The notes below the pieces were generated by a model. That model made no database searches. It was not told where the DNA came from and worked only from the letters and a program-made list of their open reading frames with translations. A stretch of 64,000 nt of DNA from Planctomycetota bacterium. Lineage in GTDB: Bacteria > Planctomycetota > UBA1135 > UBA2386. Position 1 is the stretch's first letter, and the number at the start of each line of letters is the position of its first letter. Shown here in pieces: positions 48,367 to 56,772 of the stretch. The position numbers were made by a program, and so were the translations under genes. Location: the NCBI GenBank assembly GCA_947444055.1, contig CANEYR010000001.1:62001-126000 (forward strand). Reading direction: 5' to 3'.

Positions 48367-49499
48367 CCACTATGCGTTTCCTGTTGTCGCTGGCTGTTCT
48401 GGCCACTGCTGTCCTGGCCACAACCGCGTTACCCGCCCAAGAACAGGCGCGCCGCGGCACCAGCAACGAGCAACTGATCGACGATCGCTTGCGTCAATCG
48501 GTCGCCCGGGCCCACCAATGGCTCGCAGCGCGCCAGCACAAGGACGGCTACTGGGCCGAACTCGTTGGCTACAAACTCAACACCAACTACGAAACCGTCG
48601 ACAATGCGCAACTGCCGCACGTCGGCGTCACGGCGTTGGCGTTGATGAGCTACTTGGCAGGCGGCCACTTGCCCGATCGCGGCAAGTACGGCGATGTGCT
48701 GCACCGCGGCATCGACTTCGTATTGACGTGTGCGCAAGACGACGGCCAGATCACTCTGAACGGCACGCGCATGTACAGCCACGCCTTCGCGACGCTGTTC
48801 TTGGCCGAGGTCTATGGCATGGTCGATCGCGCCGACGTCAAGCGTGTGCTGCAGCGCTCGGTCGACCTGATCGTGGACTCGCAGAACGCCGAGGGCGGCT
48901 GGCGCTACCGCCCGTTCGCGCGCGAGTCCGACATGTCGATCACAGTCTGCCAGGTGTTGGCGCTGCGCTCGGCGCGCAACGTCGGCATCCACGTGCCGAT
49001 CACCACCATCAAGAACGCGCAGAACTACGTCTATCGCAGTGCCGTGAGCAGCAACGACCGCACCTACCGCGGCGGCATGCGCGGGGCCTGGGGTGATGAC
49101 GGCGGCAGCTTTCGCTACCAGAACCGCGAACACACCCGCGCCACCTTCCCACTGACGGCGGCTGGCGTCACCACGCTCTACGCGGCCGGCGAGTACGACA
49201 GCCCGATCATTCGCGATGCCTTGGACTACCTGGATCGCCGGATGTCGTCCTTCAGCAGCGAGTCGCAGGGCCACTACTTCTTCTACTACGGGCACTACTA
49301 TGCGGTGCAGGCCTACTACATCACCGGCGACCCGAAGTGGACTCAGTACTTCCGCAAGATCAAAGCCATCCTGCTCGACCAACAACGAGCGGACGGCAGT
49401 TGGGAATGCCACACCGGGCCTGGCGATGCCTTTGGCACTGCGGTGGCCTCGCTGATCCTGCAGATCCCGCTGCAATACCTGCCGATCTTCCAACGATGA
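48363..49499 (+). CDS. Secreted prenyltransferase-type alpha/alpha barrel protein
   Basis: 378 residues. The signal peptide ends at LPAQ. The mature protein is composed of squalene-oxidase/prenyltransferase repeats (VARAHQWLAARQHKDGYWAE, HVGVTALALMSYLAGG, SVDLIVDSQNAEGGWRY). No cyclase acid motif is visible. Its start overlaps the propeller gene stop, so the two are translated together. Close relatives of this type, without known activity, are common in planctomycetes next to MoxR clusters (established from general knowledge, not checked). Confidence 0.85.
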   Translation: MTTMRFLLSLAVLATAVLATTALPAQEQARRGTSNEQLIDDRLRQSVARAHQWLAARQHKDGYWAELVGYKLNTNYETVDNAQLPHVGVTALALMSYLAGGHLPDRGKYGDVLHRGIDFVLTCAQDDGQITLNGTRMYSHAFATLFLAEVYGMVDRADVKRVLQRSVDLIVDSQNAEGGWRYRPFARESDMSITVCQVLALRSARNVGIHVPITTIKNAQNYVYRSAVSSNDRTYRGGMRGAWGDDGGSFRYQNREHTRATFPLTAAGVTTLYAAGEYDSPIIRDALDYLDRRMSSFSSESQGHYFFYYGHYYAVQAYYITGDPKWTQYFRKIKAILLDQQRADGSWECHTGPGDAFGTAVASLILQIPLQYLPIFQR

Positions 49500-49512
49500 C
49501 CGCCGACCGTCC

Positions 49513-51876
49513 TTGAACTCCACCCAAGCAGCCCCGAACGCCCCCCATACAGCCCTCTTCGGCACCTTGCGTCCGTTGCTGCAACAGCAGCTCGGTCGCC
49601 TGCGCGCGCGCTACCTCTGGCACGGTGTCGGCCTGACGGTGGCGATCGTCTTGGCGGCAGTCCTGTTGTTCTTCAGCCTCGATCGCTGGCTCGGCTTGCC
49701 GATGCCGGTGCGACTGCTCCACACCGCCGTCACCGCGACCTTGTTGGTGGTCGCCTTGTCGCGCTTCGTGCGCTACCCGCTGTCGCGATCGTTCGCCGAA
49801 GTCGACTTGGCGATTTGGTTTGAGCGCACCTTCCCGGAGCTGCACCAGCGGCTGGTGTCGGCGGTGCAACTGCACGATCTGCCCGACGAGTCGCTGCGCA
49901 ACCAATCGCGACCGATGATCGAGCAACTGCTGGTGCAGACGGCTGACTCGGTGCGCGCCTTGCCGCTCGATCGCCTGTTCGATCCACGCCCGACGACCCG
50001 CGCTGGACTGTGCAGCGGCGGGCTCGCGCTGCTGCTCGCCGTGGGTGCGGTGTGGTCCCCGGCGACGATGCGCGCGTTCTTGCTGCGCCACCTCGGCTTT
50101 GCTGCCAGCTACCCACGGGAGACGACGCTGCGCCTCGAACTGCCGCCCGCGGGCGTCGACCTGCAGCGCACCGACAGCGGTCGCCAGACGGAGATTGTGT
50201 TGCCCGCTGGTGCAGACCTGCACGTGTCGGTGCTGGCCGAAGGCCGCACGCCGAGCGAGGTCTACCTCGACGTGGTGCCGCTGCGCGAAGGGCCAGCCGG
50301 CGACGTGCGTTCGATCGCGATGGCGCCGCGGCCTGGCGAGCGCTTCCGGCACGTCTTCCGCCGCCTGTCCGGCAGCTTCCAGTTTCATGCGCGCGGTGGC
50401 GACGACGACGAAGGCGACCGCCTCGTCAACGTGCGCACCGTGTTCCCGCCGCAGGTCGCGATGATCACCGCGAACATTCGACCGCCCGCCTACACCGGCG
50501 TCGCCAACCTCGAACAGCGCGGCGGTTCGATCGAAGCGTTGCTCGGCAGTGACGTGCAACTGACGGTGACCACGACGGCGCTGGTGCGCAGTGCGACCAT
50601 GGTGTTCTTGGAAAGCGGTCGCCGGCTCGATCTCGTCGCCACGACGCCGCAAGACGACAGTGGCGCGTCGACTGTCTACAACGGCAGCTTCGCGCTCACC
50701 GCGTCGGATCGTTACCAGATCGAACTGCTGGCCGATAACGGCTTGCGCAATCCGAACCCCGGCACCTATCCGATCGCGGTGCTGCAGGACTACGCGCCGA
50801 TTGGCCGCTGGCTGTTGCCCGATGACGAAGGCACCGTGCTGTTGCCAGGCGCCATTTTGTGTGTGCGCGTCGACGGCCGCGACGACTTCGGCCTGGCTGC
50901 CATCGACCTCACCGTCGAACGTGGGGCCGCCGCGGCAATCACCAAACCGTTGCTGACCGCCACCTCACCCGCCGCCAAGTCGGCGGTGCTGACCGAGTTG
51001 CTGGAAGTTCGCGATTTGCTCGGCACGCCGACCGCCGGCGCCGAGGCGTCCGTCGCGGGGACTTCCGGCGCGGGGACTTCCGGCAACGACAGCCTGGTCT
51101 TGCTGGTGAAGCTGAGCGACAACCGCCAGCCGCAACCGGGGCTCACCGAACTGCCTCGCCGCATCGTGCAGGTGGTCGACGAGGCCCAGTTGGCGGCCGC
51201 GATCGCCCGCATGTTTCGCGGCCTGCGCGAAGACATCAGCCAGGCGCTCGATCTGCAATCCGACCGACGCCTCAAGCTCGACGACCTGGTGGCGCGCAGC
51301 GACCATTCGGCGGCGGATATGGCGCCAACGTTGACCGGCATCGAGGTCGGTCAGGGCCGCATCGCGACGACGGTCGAACGGGTGCACCGCGGCCTGATGC
51401 GCGCCTTCGACCAGCATCTGTGGAACCGCCTCGAGCCGAGCGAACATGCCAAGGTCGTGGTCGATCTGTACCGCCAACGCTGCCAGGAACTGACCGAAGC
51501 GGTGGCGCTGGATCCGGCCTTCTACCGCGATCTGCTGACGCGCCGCGCCGCCGGTTCGCTCGGGGCGCTCGAGCAGTGCCTCGACCCGATCCTCGCCATG
51601 ATCGCGCTCGCGGACAGTGTGACGCTTGGCCCTGGGCCCGCCGTGGCGCGCAGCTTGGCAGAAGCACAGGTCACGCGCGGTGCGAGCGAACGCCTGCCGT
51701 TGCTGCAGCGCGCCGCGGCTGGCCAAAAAGAAATCGAACAGTCGCTGCAGCAACTGTTGCTGCGACTCGAAGAGTGGAACGACTACCAGGACTTGGTCCA
51801 GGAAGTGCGCGCGCTGCGCGATCGGCAGCGCGACCTTCAGGGCCGGACCGAAGACGTGCGAGGCAAAGACAAATGA
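49513..51876 (+). CDS. Large DUF4175-like membrane protein
   Basis: 787 residues, start TTG at 49513. Three N-terminal transmembrane helices (about 35-55, 65-85, 155-177) are followed by beta-rich periplasmic domains (about 200-450), an Ala/Gly-rich linker near 505-530, and a helical C-terminus (about 555-787). The topology and the position before a long coiled-coil protein fit the DUF4175 class. The stop overlaps the next start by 4 nt. Confidence 0.78.
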   Translation: MNSTQAAPNAPHTALFGTLRPLLQQQLGRLRARYLWHGVGLTVAIVLAAVLLFFSLDRWLGLPMPVRLLHTAVTATLLVVALSRFVRYPLSRSFAEVDLAIWFERTFPELHQRLVSAVQLHDLPDESLRNQSRPMIEQLLVQTADSVRALPLDRLFDPRPTTRAGLCSGGLALLLAVGAVWSPATMRAFLLRHLGFAASYPRETTLRLELPPAGVDLQRTDSGRQTEIVLPAGADLHVSVLAEGRTPSEVYLDVVPLREGPAGDVRSIAMAPRPGERFRHVFRRLSGSFQFHARGGDDDEGDRLVNVRTVFPPQVAMITANIRPPAYTGVANLEQRGGSIEALLGSDVQLTVTTTALVRSATMVFLESGRRLDLVATTPQDDSGASTVYNGSFALTASDRYQIELLADNGLRNPNPGTYPIAVLQDYAPIGRWLLPDDEGTVLLPGAILCVRVDGRDDFGLAAIDLTVERGAAAAITKPLLTATSPAAKSAVLTELLEVRDLLGTPTAGAEASVAGTSGAGTSGNDSLVLLVKLSDNRQPQPGLTELPRRIVQVVDEAQLAAAIARMFRGLREDISQALDLQSDRRLKLDDLVARSDHSAADMAPTLTGIEVGQGRIATTVERVHRGLMRAFDQHLWNRLEPSEHAKVVVDLYRQRCQELTEAVALDPAFYRDLLTRRAAGSLGALEQCLDPILAMIALADSVTLGPGPAVARSLAEAQVTRGASERLPLLQRAAAGQKEIEQSLQQLLLRLEEWNDYQDLVQEVRALRDRQRDLQGRTEDVRGKDK

Positions 51877-54752
51877 ACGCGTTGCGCACCATGATTCCGT
51901 CGTTGTTGCCGTTCTTGCTCGGCCTCACGACGTTGGCCCCCGTCGCCTTCGCCCAGACCGATCCGGAACAGATGGAGCGCTTGCGGCGCGATCAGGACGA
52001 GATCCTGCGCAAGGCCGAGCGCCTGCAGACGCTGATGCAGAAACTGCAGCAGCGCTACGAACGCGAGAACAAGCCCGAACAGGTCAAGCTGCTGCGCGAC
52101 GGCCTCGCCCACCTCGACCGCTCTGGCATTCTGCGCGACGTCGCCAGCATCCGCGACGACATCGCCGCCACCGCCCTGACCGAAGCGTTGCGCAAGCAAA
52201 AGGAAGTCGTCGACGACCTCGAGCGGCTGCTCAACATCCTGCTCGAACGTAAGTCGGTGGAGAACCTCGACCAGGAATTGAAAGTCGTCGCCGAGCAAGC
52301 GCGCAGCGCGCGCGAACTCGAACAACGCCAACGTGAGTTGATGGAGCAAACGCAGCAGACCATGCGGACGCCGCCGTCTCCCGCCGAACAGCAGCTGCTC
52401 GATGGGCTGAAGAGCCTGCGCGACGGCGAACGGCGCGAAGCCGAACGCAACCAACGGCAGGCTGGCTCGCGGCGACCGTTCCTCGAGAACGCACTCGAAC
52501 GCGTGCGCGAGATGCTGCAAGGCCAGCAGCGCCTTGAGCAAGGGGTCGCGGACGAAGCCGCCGGCAAAACGCCGAAGGCGCGCGCGCAGGAGTTCGACCT
52601 TGGCGATCTCGCCGAACGCACGCGCGAGCTGCAAGCCGACCTGCGCGACCAGGCGGGCCAAGAGTCCTTAGGCACCGCCGCCAAGGAACTGCAGAAGGAA
52701 GCCGCTGGCACCGACCAGGCCGCTCTGCAACAGGCGCGCGACCGGCTGCAAGCTGGCTTGCAGAAGCCACCCAAGCGCGGCTCCGGCAGCGAAGGCAAGG
52801 AGCAAGACAAGGCTTGGCAGGAACTTCGCGAGCAACTGCAGACGGCCGCCAACGGCGCCACCGCAGCCGAGCGCGAACAACTCGCCAAGTTGGCCGAGAC
52901 CGGCACCAAGCTGGCGGAGCAGCGCAGCCAAGAAGCGAAGACCGCCAACAGTGCGGCCGCGGAGAAGCTGGAGAAGGACGCGGCCCAATTGAGCGAGCAG
53001 TTGCGCGCGAGCCAAGCCAGCGGCGATGCCAAGAACGACCCCGCGGCCGCGGTTGCACAAGCGCAGCAGAAGCTGGCGGAAGCGGCCGCCGCCAGCAAGA
53101 ACGACGACGTCGCGACGGCGCAGCAGAAGGTCAACGAGGCGCTGTCGGCACTCGATCGGGCGCGCGCCCAGCACCAACAGCAGAACCCCGACGCCGGTCG
53201 CAAAGCCAGTGAGATGGCCGCCGAGGCGAGCTCGACCGCGCAAGAACTGCACAACGCCCCGAGTGCGGCGGCAGCTGAACAGAAGGCCAGCGAGCAGCTG
53301 CGGGCCGCCGAGCAAGCACTTCGCAAGGTCGAGGCCAACGAACCAACCGACCAGACGCCACCGACCGCAGCCAACGCCGAGCGGCAACAAGCCGCAGGTG
53401 AAGCGCGGCAGAACTTGCAGGCGGCCGAGAAGACCTTGCAGGAGGCGCTGCAGGAGGCCAGCCAAGACAGCCAACCCGAGATGCAAGCGGCCGCTGAGCG
53501 CCAAGAGCAGTTGCAGCAGGCGGCGAAGCAGGCGGCCGAGCAACTGCAGCAGGCCGCCGAGCAAAACCAGGTGACCAAGGCGCAGGCCGAGAAGGCGGCG
53601 GCGAAACTGCAACAGGCCCAGCAACGCATGCAGAATGCGGCGCAGAAGCTGCAGTCAGGGCAGCAAGCCAATGCCGCCGGCGAACAACAAGCCGCGGCCG
53701 AAGCCGTGCAAGAAGCGATGCAAGCGCTCGACGAGAATCGTCCACCGGACGCGGCGCAGAAGGAACAGCTGCAGCAGCAGGCGAAGGCTCAGGAGAAGCT
53801 CGCCGAGGACATCATTCGCCTCGCCGAGGAGTTGAAGAAGCGCGACAACAAGGCCGCCGAGCAGAAGGCCAACCAGGCCGCGGCTGCCGCCAAGAAGGCG
53901 CAGCGCGCGATGGAGCAAGGCGAACCGGAGGAAGCCCAACAGCAGCAAGAGGAAGCTCGCAAGAACCTCGAAGACGCCGCCAAGGAGCTCGAACAGGAGG
54001 AAGACCGCTACCAGGACCTTCGCCAGGAGGAACTGCTCTTCCGCATGAAGGACGAGCTGACGCAGTTCTTGACGAAGCAGGTCCCGATCTCAGCCCAGAC
54101 CCTAGAAGCCCAGAAGACCGCGCCCGCCGATGGGCTGTCGCGCGCCGTGCGGCGCAAGGTCAACCAGCTTGGCGAAGAGGAGCAAGAGCTCGCTGGCAAG
54201 CTGGCGTTCTTGGTCAAGGCACTGACCGAGGAAGGCAACTTGGTTTACCAAGCGGTGCTCACGGCCAACTGCGAAGACCTGAAGGAAGTGGCGCGACGTC
54301 TGGGCGGACGCAACCCGGACGTCGGCACGTTCACGACGCTGCTGCAAGAAGACGTCGTGCGTCGCACCGAGGAGATGCTGAAAGCACTCGAACGCGAGCG
54401 CCAACGTCGCGACGAGGAACGTAAGAAGAAGCAGGAGGAGCAACAGCAGCAGAAGGATCCCGGCAAGAACCGCTTCGACCCGCAGCGGCAGAAGCTGGTC
54501 AGCCTGATCGCGGAGTTGGAGTTGTTGAAGCAACTCGGCGTCGACACCCGGCGCGCCACCGACAACCTGCGCACGCTGGTCGAAGCCCGCGGCGACGAAG
54601 TCATCTCGGATGCCGAAGTCGCCATGATTGAGCGGTTGGCGCACCGACACAACGAGATCACCAAGCTGTTCCAACAGATCAAGGCCGGCGTCGAAGAGAC
54701 GTTGCAGGGCATGCAAGGCAACGAAGGCGAGGAGGGCGGCCGCGGCCGCTAA
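51873..54752 (+). CDS. 959-residue secreted coiled-coil protein, Gln/Ala/Glu-rich
   Basis: 959 residues from the ATG at 51873; the frame is open upstream inside the previous gene but not used. The signal peptide ends near AFAQ. From about residue 40 to 740 almost everything is heptad-like coiled coil built from Ala, Gln, Glu and Lys. A compact domain follows (about 750-850; FRMKDELTQFLTKQVPISAQ), then another short coil and an acidic Gly-rich end. It overlaps the DUF4175-like gene by 4 nt and probably binds its helical C-terminus. The coil could reach across the periplasm (about 0.15 nm per residue). Confidence 0.85.
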   Translation: MNALRTMIPSLLPFLLGLTTLAPVAFAQTDPEQMERLRRDQDEILRKAERLQTLMQKLQQRYERENKPEQVKLLRDGLAHLDRSGILRDVASIRDDIAATALTEALRKQKEVVDDLERLLNILLERKSVENLDQELKVVAEQARSARELEQRQRELMEQTQQTMRTPPSPAEQQLLDGLKSLRDGERREAERNQRQAGSRRPFLENALERVREMLQGQQRLEQGVADEAAGKTPKARAQEFDLGDLAERTRELQADLRDQAGQESLGTAAKELQKEAAGTDQAALQQARDRLQAGLQKPPKRGSGSEGKEQDKAWQELREQLQTAANGATAAEREQLAKLAETGTKLAEQRSQEAKTANSAAAEKLEKDAAQLSEQLRASQASGDAKNDPAAAVAQAQQKLAEAAAASKNDDVATAQQKVNEALSALDRARAQHQQQNPDAGRKASEMAAEASSTAQELHNAPSAAAAEQKASEQLRAAEQALRKVEANEPTDQTPPTAANAERQQAAGEARQNLQAAEKTLQEALQEASQDSQPEMQAAAERQEQLQQAAKQAAEQLQQAAEQNQVTKAQAEKAAAKLQQAQQRMQNAAQKLQSGQQANAAGEQQAAAEAVQEAMQALDENRPPDAAQKEQLQQQAKAQEKLAEDIIRLAEELKKRDNKAAEQKANQAAAAAKKAQRAMEQGEPEEAQQQQEEARKNLEDAAKELEQEEDRYQDLRQEELLFRMKDELTQFLTKQVPISAQTLEAQKTAPADGLSRAVRRKVNQLGEEEQELAGKLAFLVKALTEEGNLVYQAVLTANCEDLKEVARRLGGRNPDVGTFTTLLQEDVVRRTEEMLKALERERQRRDEERKKKQEEQQQQKDPGKNRFDPQRQKLVSLIAELELLKQLGVDTRRATDNLRTLVEARGDEVISDAEVAMIERLAHRHNEITKLFQQIKAGVEETLQGMQGNEGEEGGRGR

Positions 54753-54758
54753 ACCACC

Positions 54759-55523
54759 ATGGACCCCATTCGATACACGTTGTGCACGCTGGCCCTGCTG
54801 GCGAGTGCGCGCTTGGTCTTTGCCCAAGGCGACCCCATGCGCGAGATCCAGGAGATCGCCAAGGAGGTCGACGAACAGCTGCAAGAGATCGATCGCTTGC
54901 TGCTCGAGTCCGGCAAGAAGAACCAGGTGCGTAGCAAGCCGAAGGAGCTGCTGCAGAAGGCGCGCGAACGCAGCGAAACGGTCGACGGCGGCATCGATCG
55001 ACTGATCGAGAAGCTCAACGAGATGAAGAACCAGGGTGGTGGCAGCGGCTCCCCAGAAGACAAGCCGCCGGACCAACCACAAGACCAGCCGCAGGACGGG
55101 CAGGACCCCAACGGCAAGCCCAAGCCAAAGCCGCAGTCAGGCCAACAGAACCGCCGCGAGAACGAAACCCCGGAGATCGTGCCGCGGCCGCAGTCAGGTG
55201 AGCAACCGCAACCAGGTGGCCAACAACCGCAACCGCAGCCTGGCCAAGGCGAGCCACAGCCGCAGCCGCCCCCCGATGGCAACCCTCAAGGCGGGCAGGA
55301 GACCAAGGACGGCGGCCAAAACACCACTGGCAACCGTCAGCCGGATCCAGCCACTGCTCCGGGCAGTCCAGGCACCGGCGAGGGCAGTTGGGGCGAACTG
55401 CAGCCGTACATGAACTTCCTCAAGAACCGGGGCTCGCGGCCGCCGGAAGTGCCCGTGAAGTTCCGGAAGTACTGGGAGGCTTACTTGAAGAGCAAGCAGG
55501 GCCAGGGCGGCGGCGGCAAGTAG
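54759..55523 (+). CDS. Secreted Pro/Gln/Gly-rich protein ending the MoxR cluster
   Basis: 254 residues. Signal peptide 1-22, a coiled coil (about 28-90) similar to the start of the previous protein, a 110-residue Pro/Gln/Gly-rich linker, and a conserved C-terminal block WGELQPYMNFLKNRG ... FRKYWEAYLK. The linker suggests a flexible tether. The final block is a short motif shared by many planctomycete exported proteins as I remember them. Starts 6 nt after the coiled-coil gene. Confidence 0.8.
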   Translation: MDPIRYTLCTLALLASARLVFAQGDPMREIQEIAKEVDEQLQEIDRLLLESGKKNQVRSKPKELLQKARERSETVDGGIDRLIEKLNEMKNQGGGSGSPEDKPPDQPQDQPQDGQDPNGKPKPKPQSGQQNRRENETPEIVPRPQSGEQPQPGGQQPQPQPGQGEPQPQPPPDGNPQGGQETKDGGQNTTGNRQPDPATAPGSPGTGEGSWGELQPYMNFLKNRGSRPPEVPVKFRKYWEAYLKSKQGQGGGGK

Positions 55524-55544
55524 TGAAGTGTGCGGCGCTCAGTT

Positions 55545-55591
55545 AGGGCCCACAGTGAGGGCCATCCGTGAGGGCCATCCGTGTGGGCCCT
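55545..55591. terminator. Inverted repeat between convergent genes
   Basis: AGGGCCCACA (55545-55554) pairs exactly with TGTGGGCCCT (55582-55591). The 27-nt loop contains two direct copies of GTGAGGGCCATCC (55555-55567, 55568-55580). It lies in the 67-bp gap between the plus cluster and rodA on the minus strand, so could stop transcripts in either direction. No T-run is seen. Confidence 0.5.
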
Positions 55592-56772
55592 CAGTGAAAG
55601 CCATCCGCCGCGAGGATGGGTTCGCGCCGCGCTCCGATGTTGAGGCAGCACGCCACCGCTAGCAGCGTCGCCATCGTCGAGCTGCCGCCGTAACTGAGGA
55701 AGGGCATCGGCAAGCCGGTGGCCGGCACCAACCAACCACAGACGGCGACGTGGACCAGCGACTGCGTGCCAATCCAGGTGGCGACCCCCACGCAGACGAG
55801 GCGACCAAAGCGCTCGCGCGTGCGCATCGCCATCGCCAACAAGCCGAGCACCAGCGCGGCAATGAGGCCGAGCAGCAGCACGCAGCCAAGCCATCCCACT
55901 TCCTCGCCAACCACCGCAAACAAGTAGTCCTCGCTGCGGTACGGCAAGAAGTCGTAGCGGTTCTGCGGCCCCTTACCGATGCCGAAACCGCTCAGGCCGC
56001 CAGCACCCATCGCGATCAGCGCCTGCCACGGCTGAAAGCCCTTGCCAAGCAACACCTCGCGCACCTCGCGCGAATGCAGGTTGCCTTCGTGCCACGACCA
56101 GTGCTGCAGCCACACGGAGATGCGTTCTACCTGGTAGGGGTGCAGCAATCCGACGTAGGCTGCCAGCACCAGCACAAGGACCGCGGCCGCCAGCACCGCC
56201 AAGATGCTGCGCAGCGGGGCGCCGGCGGCATAACACATCGCCAACAGCACCGGCCCGAACACCATCGCACTGCCGAGGTCAGGCTGGCGCAGCACCAACA
56301 GCGCCGGTACCGCCGCCACCAACATCGGGAGCAGCAGAGCCTGGAACGCGCGCGCCCGACTCTGAAAGCGCAGCATGGCGGCTAGCGCCAGCACCACGGC
56401 GAGCTTGGCGAACTCACTCGGCTGCACCGAGAAGCCTGGCAACACATACCAGCGGCGAGCCCCGTTCAATTCGGGAGCGAAGAACGGCAAGCCCATCAGC
56501 GCCAGCACGACGACGCCATAGAAGACCCACGCCAGGCGCAGCACGTGCACGTAGTGCGGCAGCAGCAGGAAGAAGCCGACGCCAAAACCACACACCGTGA
56601 ACAACGCCTGACGACTCTGTTGCCCGGCGAACAACGCATCATCGCTGGTTGCCGAACCGATGAAGACGAGGCCGCACAGGCAAAGGGCTGCCGTCGTCAG
56701 CACGAGCCAGCCATCGACGTTCTGCAGAACCTCAAAGCGACGCTTGGGCTTTTGCAGCAGCCAGTCGTTCAT
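55591..56772 (-). CDS. rodA: Rod-shape SEDS glycosyltransferase RodA
   Basis: 393 residues from the ATG at 56772. Ten transmembrane helices. SEDS signatures: GARRWYVLPGFSVQPSEFAKLA, LRQPDLGSAMVFGP, GFGIGKGPQNRYDFLPYRSEDYLFAVVGEEVG and the C-terminal PMPFLSYGGSS. RodA polymerises lipid II for side-wall growth, working with PBP2. It overlaps the mrdA stop by 4 nt. The long open frame upstream to 57318 is antisense to mrdA frame and rejected. Confidence 0.94.
   Translation of the reverse strand: MNDWLLQKPKRRFEVLQNVDGWLVLTTAALCLCGLVFIGSATSDDALFAGQQSRQALFTVCGFGVGFFLLLPHYVHVLRLAWVFYGVVVLALMGLPFFAPELNGARRWYVLPGFSVQPSEFAKLAVVLALAAMLRFQSRARAFQALLLPMLVAAVPALLVLRQPDLGSAMVFGPVLLAMCYAAGAPLRSILAVLAAAVLVLVLAAYVGLLHPYQVERISVWLQHWSWHEGNLHSREVREVLLGKGFQPWQALIAMGAGGLSGFGIGKGPQNRYDFLPYRSEDYLFAVVGEEVGWLGCVLLLGLIAALVLGLLAMAMRTRERFGRLVCVGVATWIGTQSLVHVAVCGWLVPATGLPMPFLSYGGSSTMATLLAVACCLNIGARREPILAADGFH

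Noticed and set aside
50859-51872. In-frame upstream extension of the coiled-coil gene
   Set aside because: It runs inside the DUF4175-like gene in another frame and is Arg-rich; the ATG at 51873 is followed by a proper signal peptide.
52055-53671. Minus-strand Cys/Ala/Ser-rich open frame of 538 codons
   Set aside because: It is the reverse frame of the Ala/Gln-rich coiled coil; apparent Cys-richness comes from reversed GCN/CAG codons.
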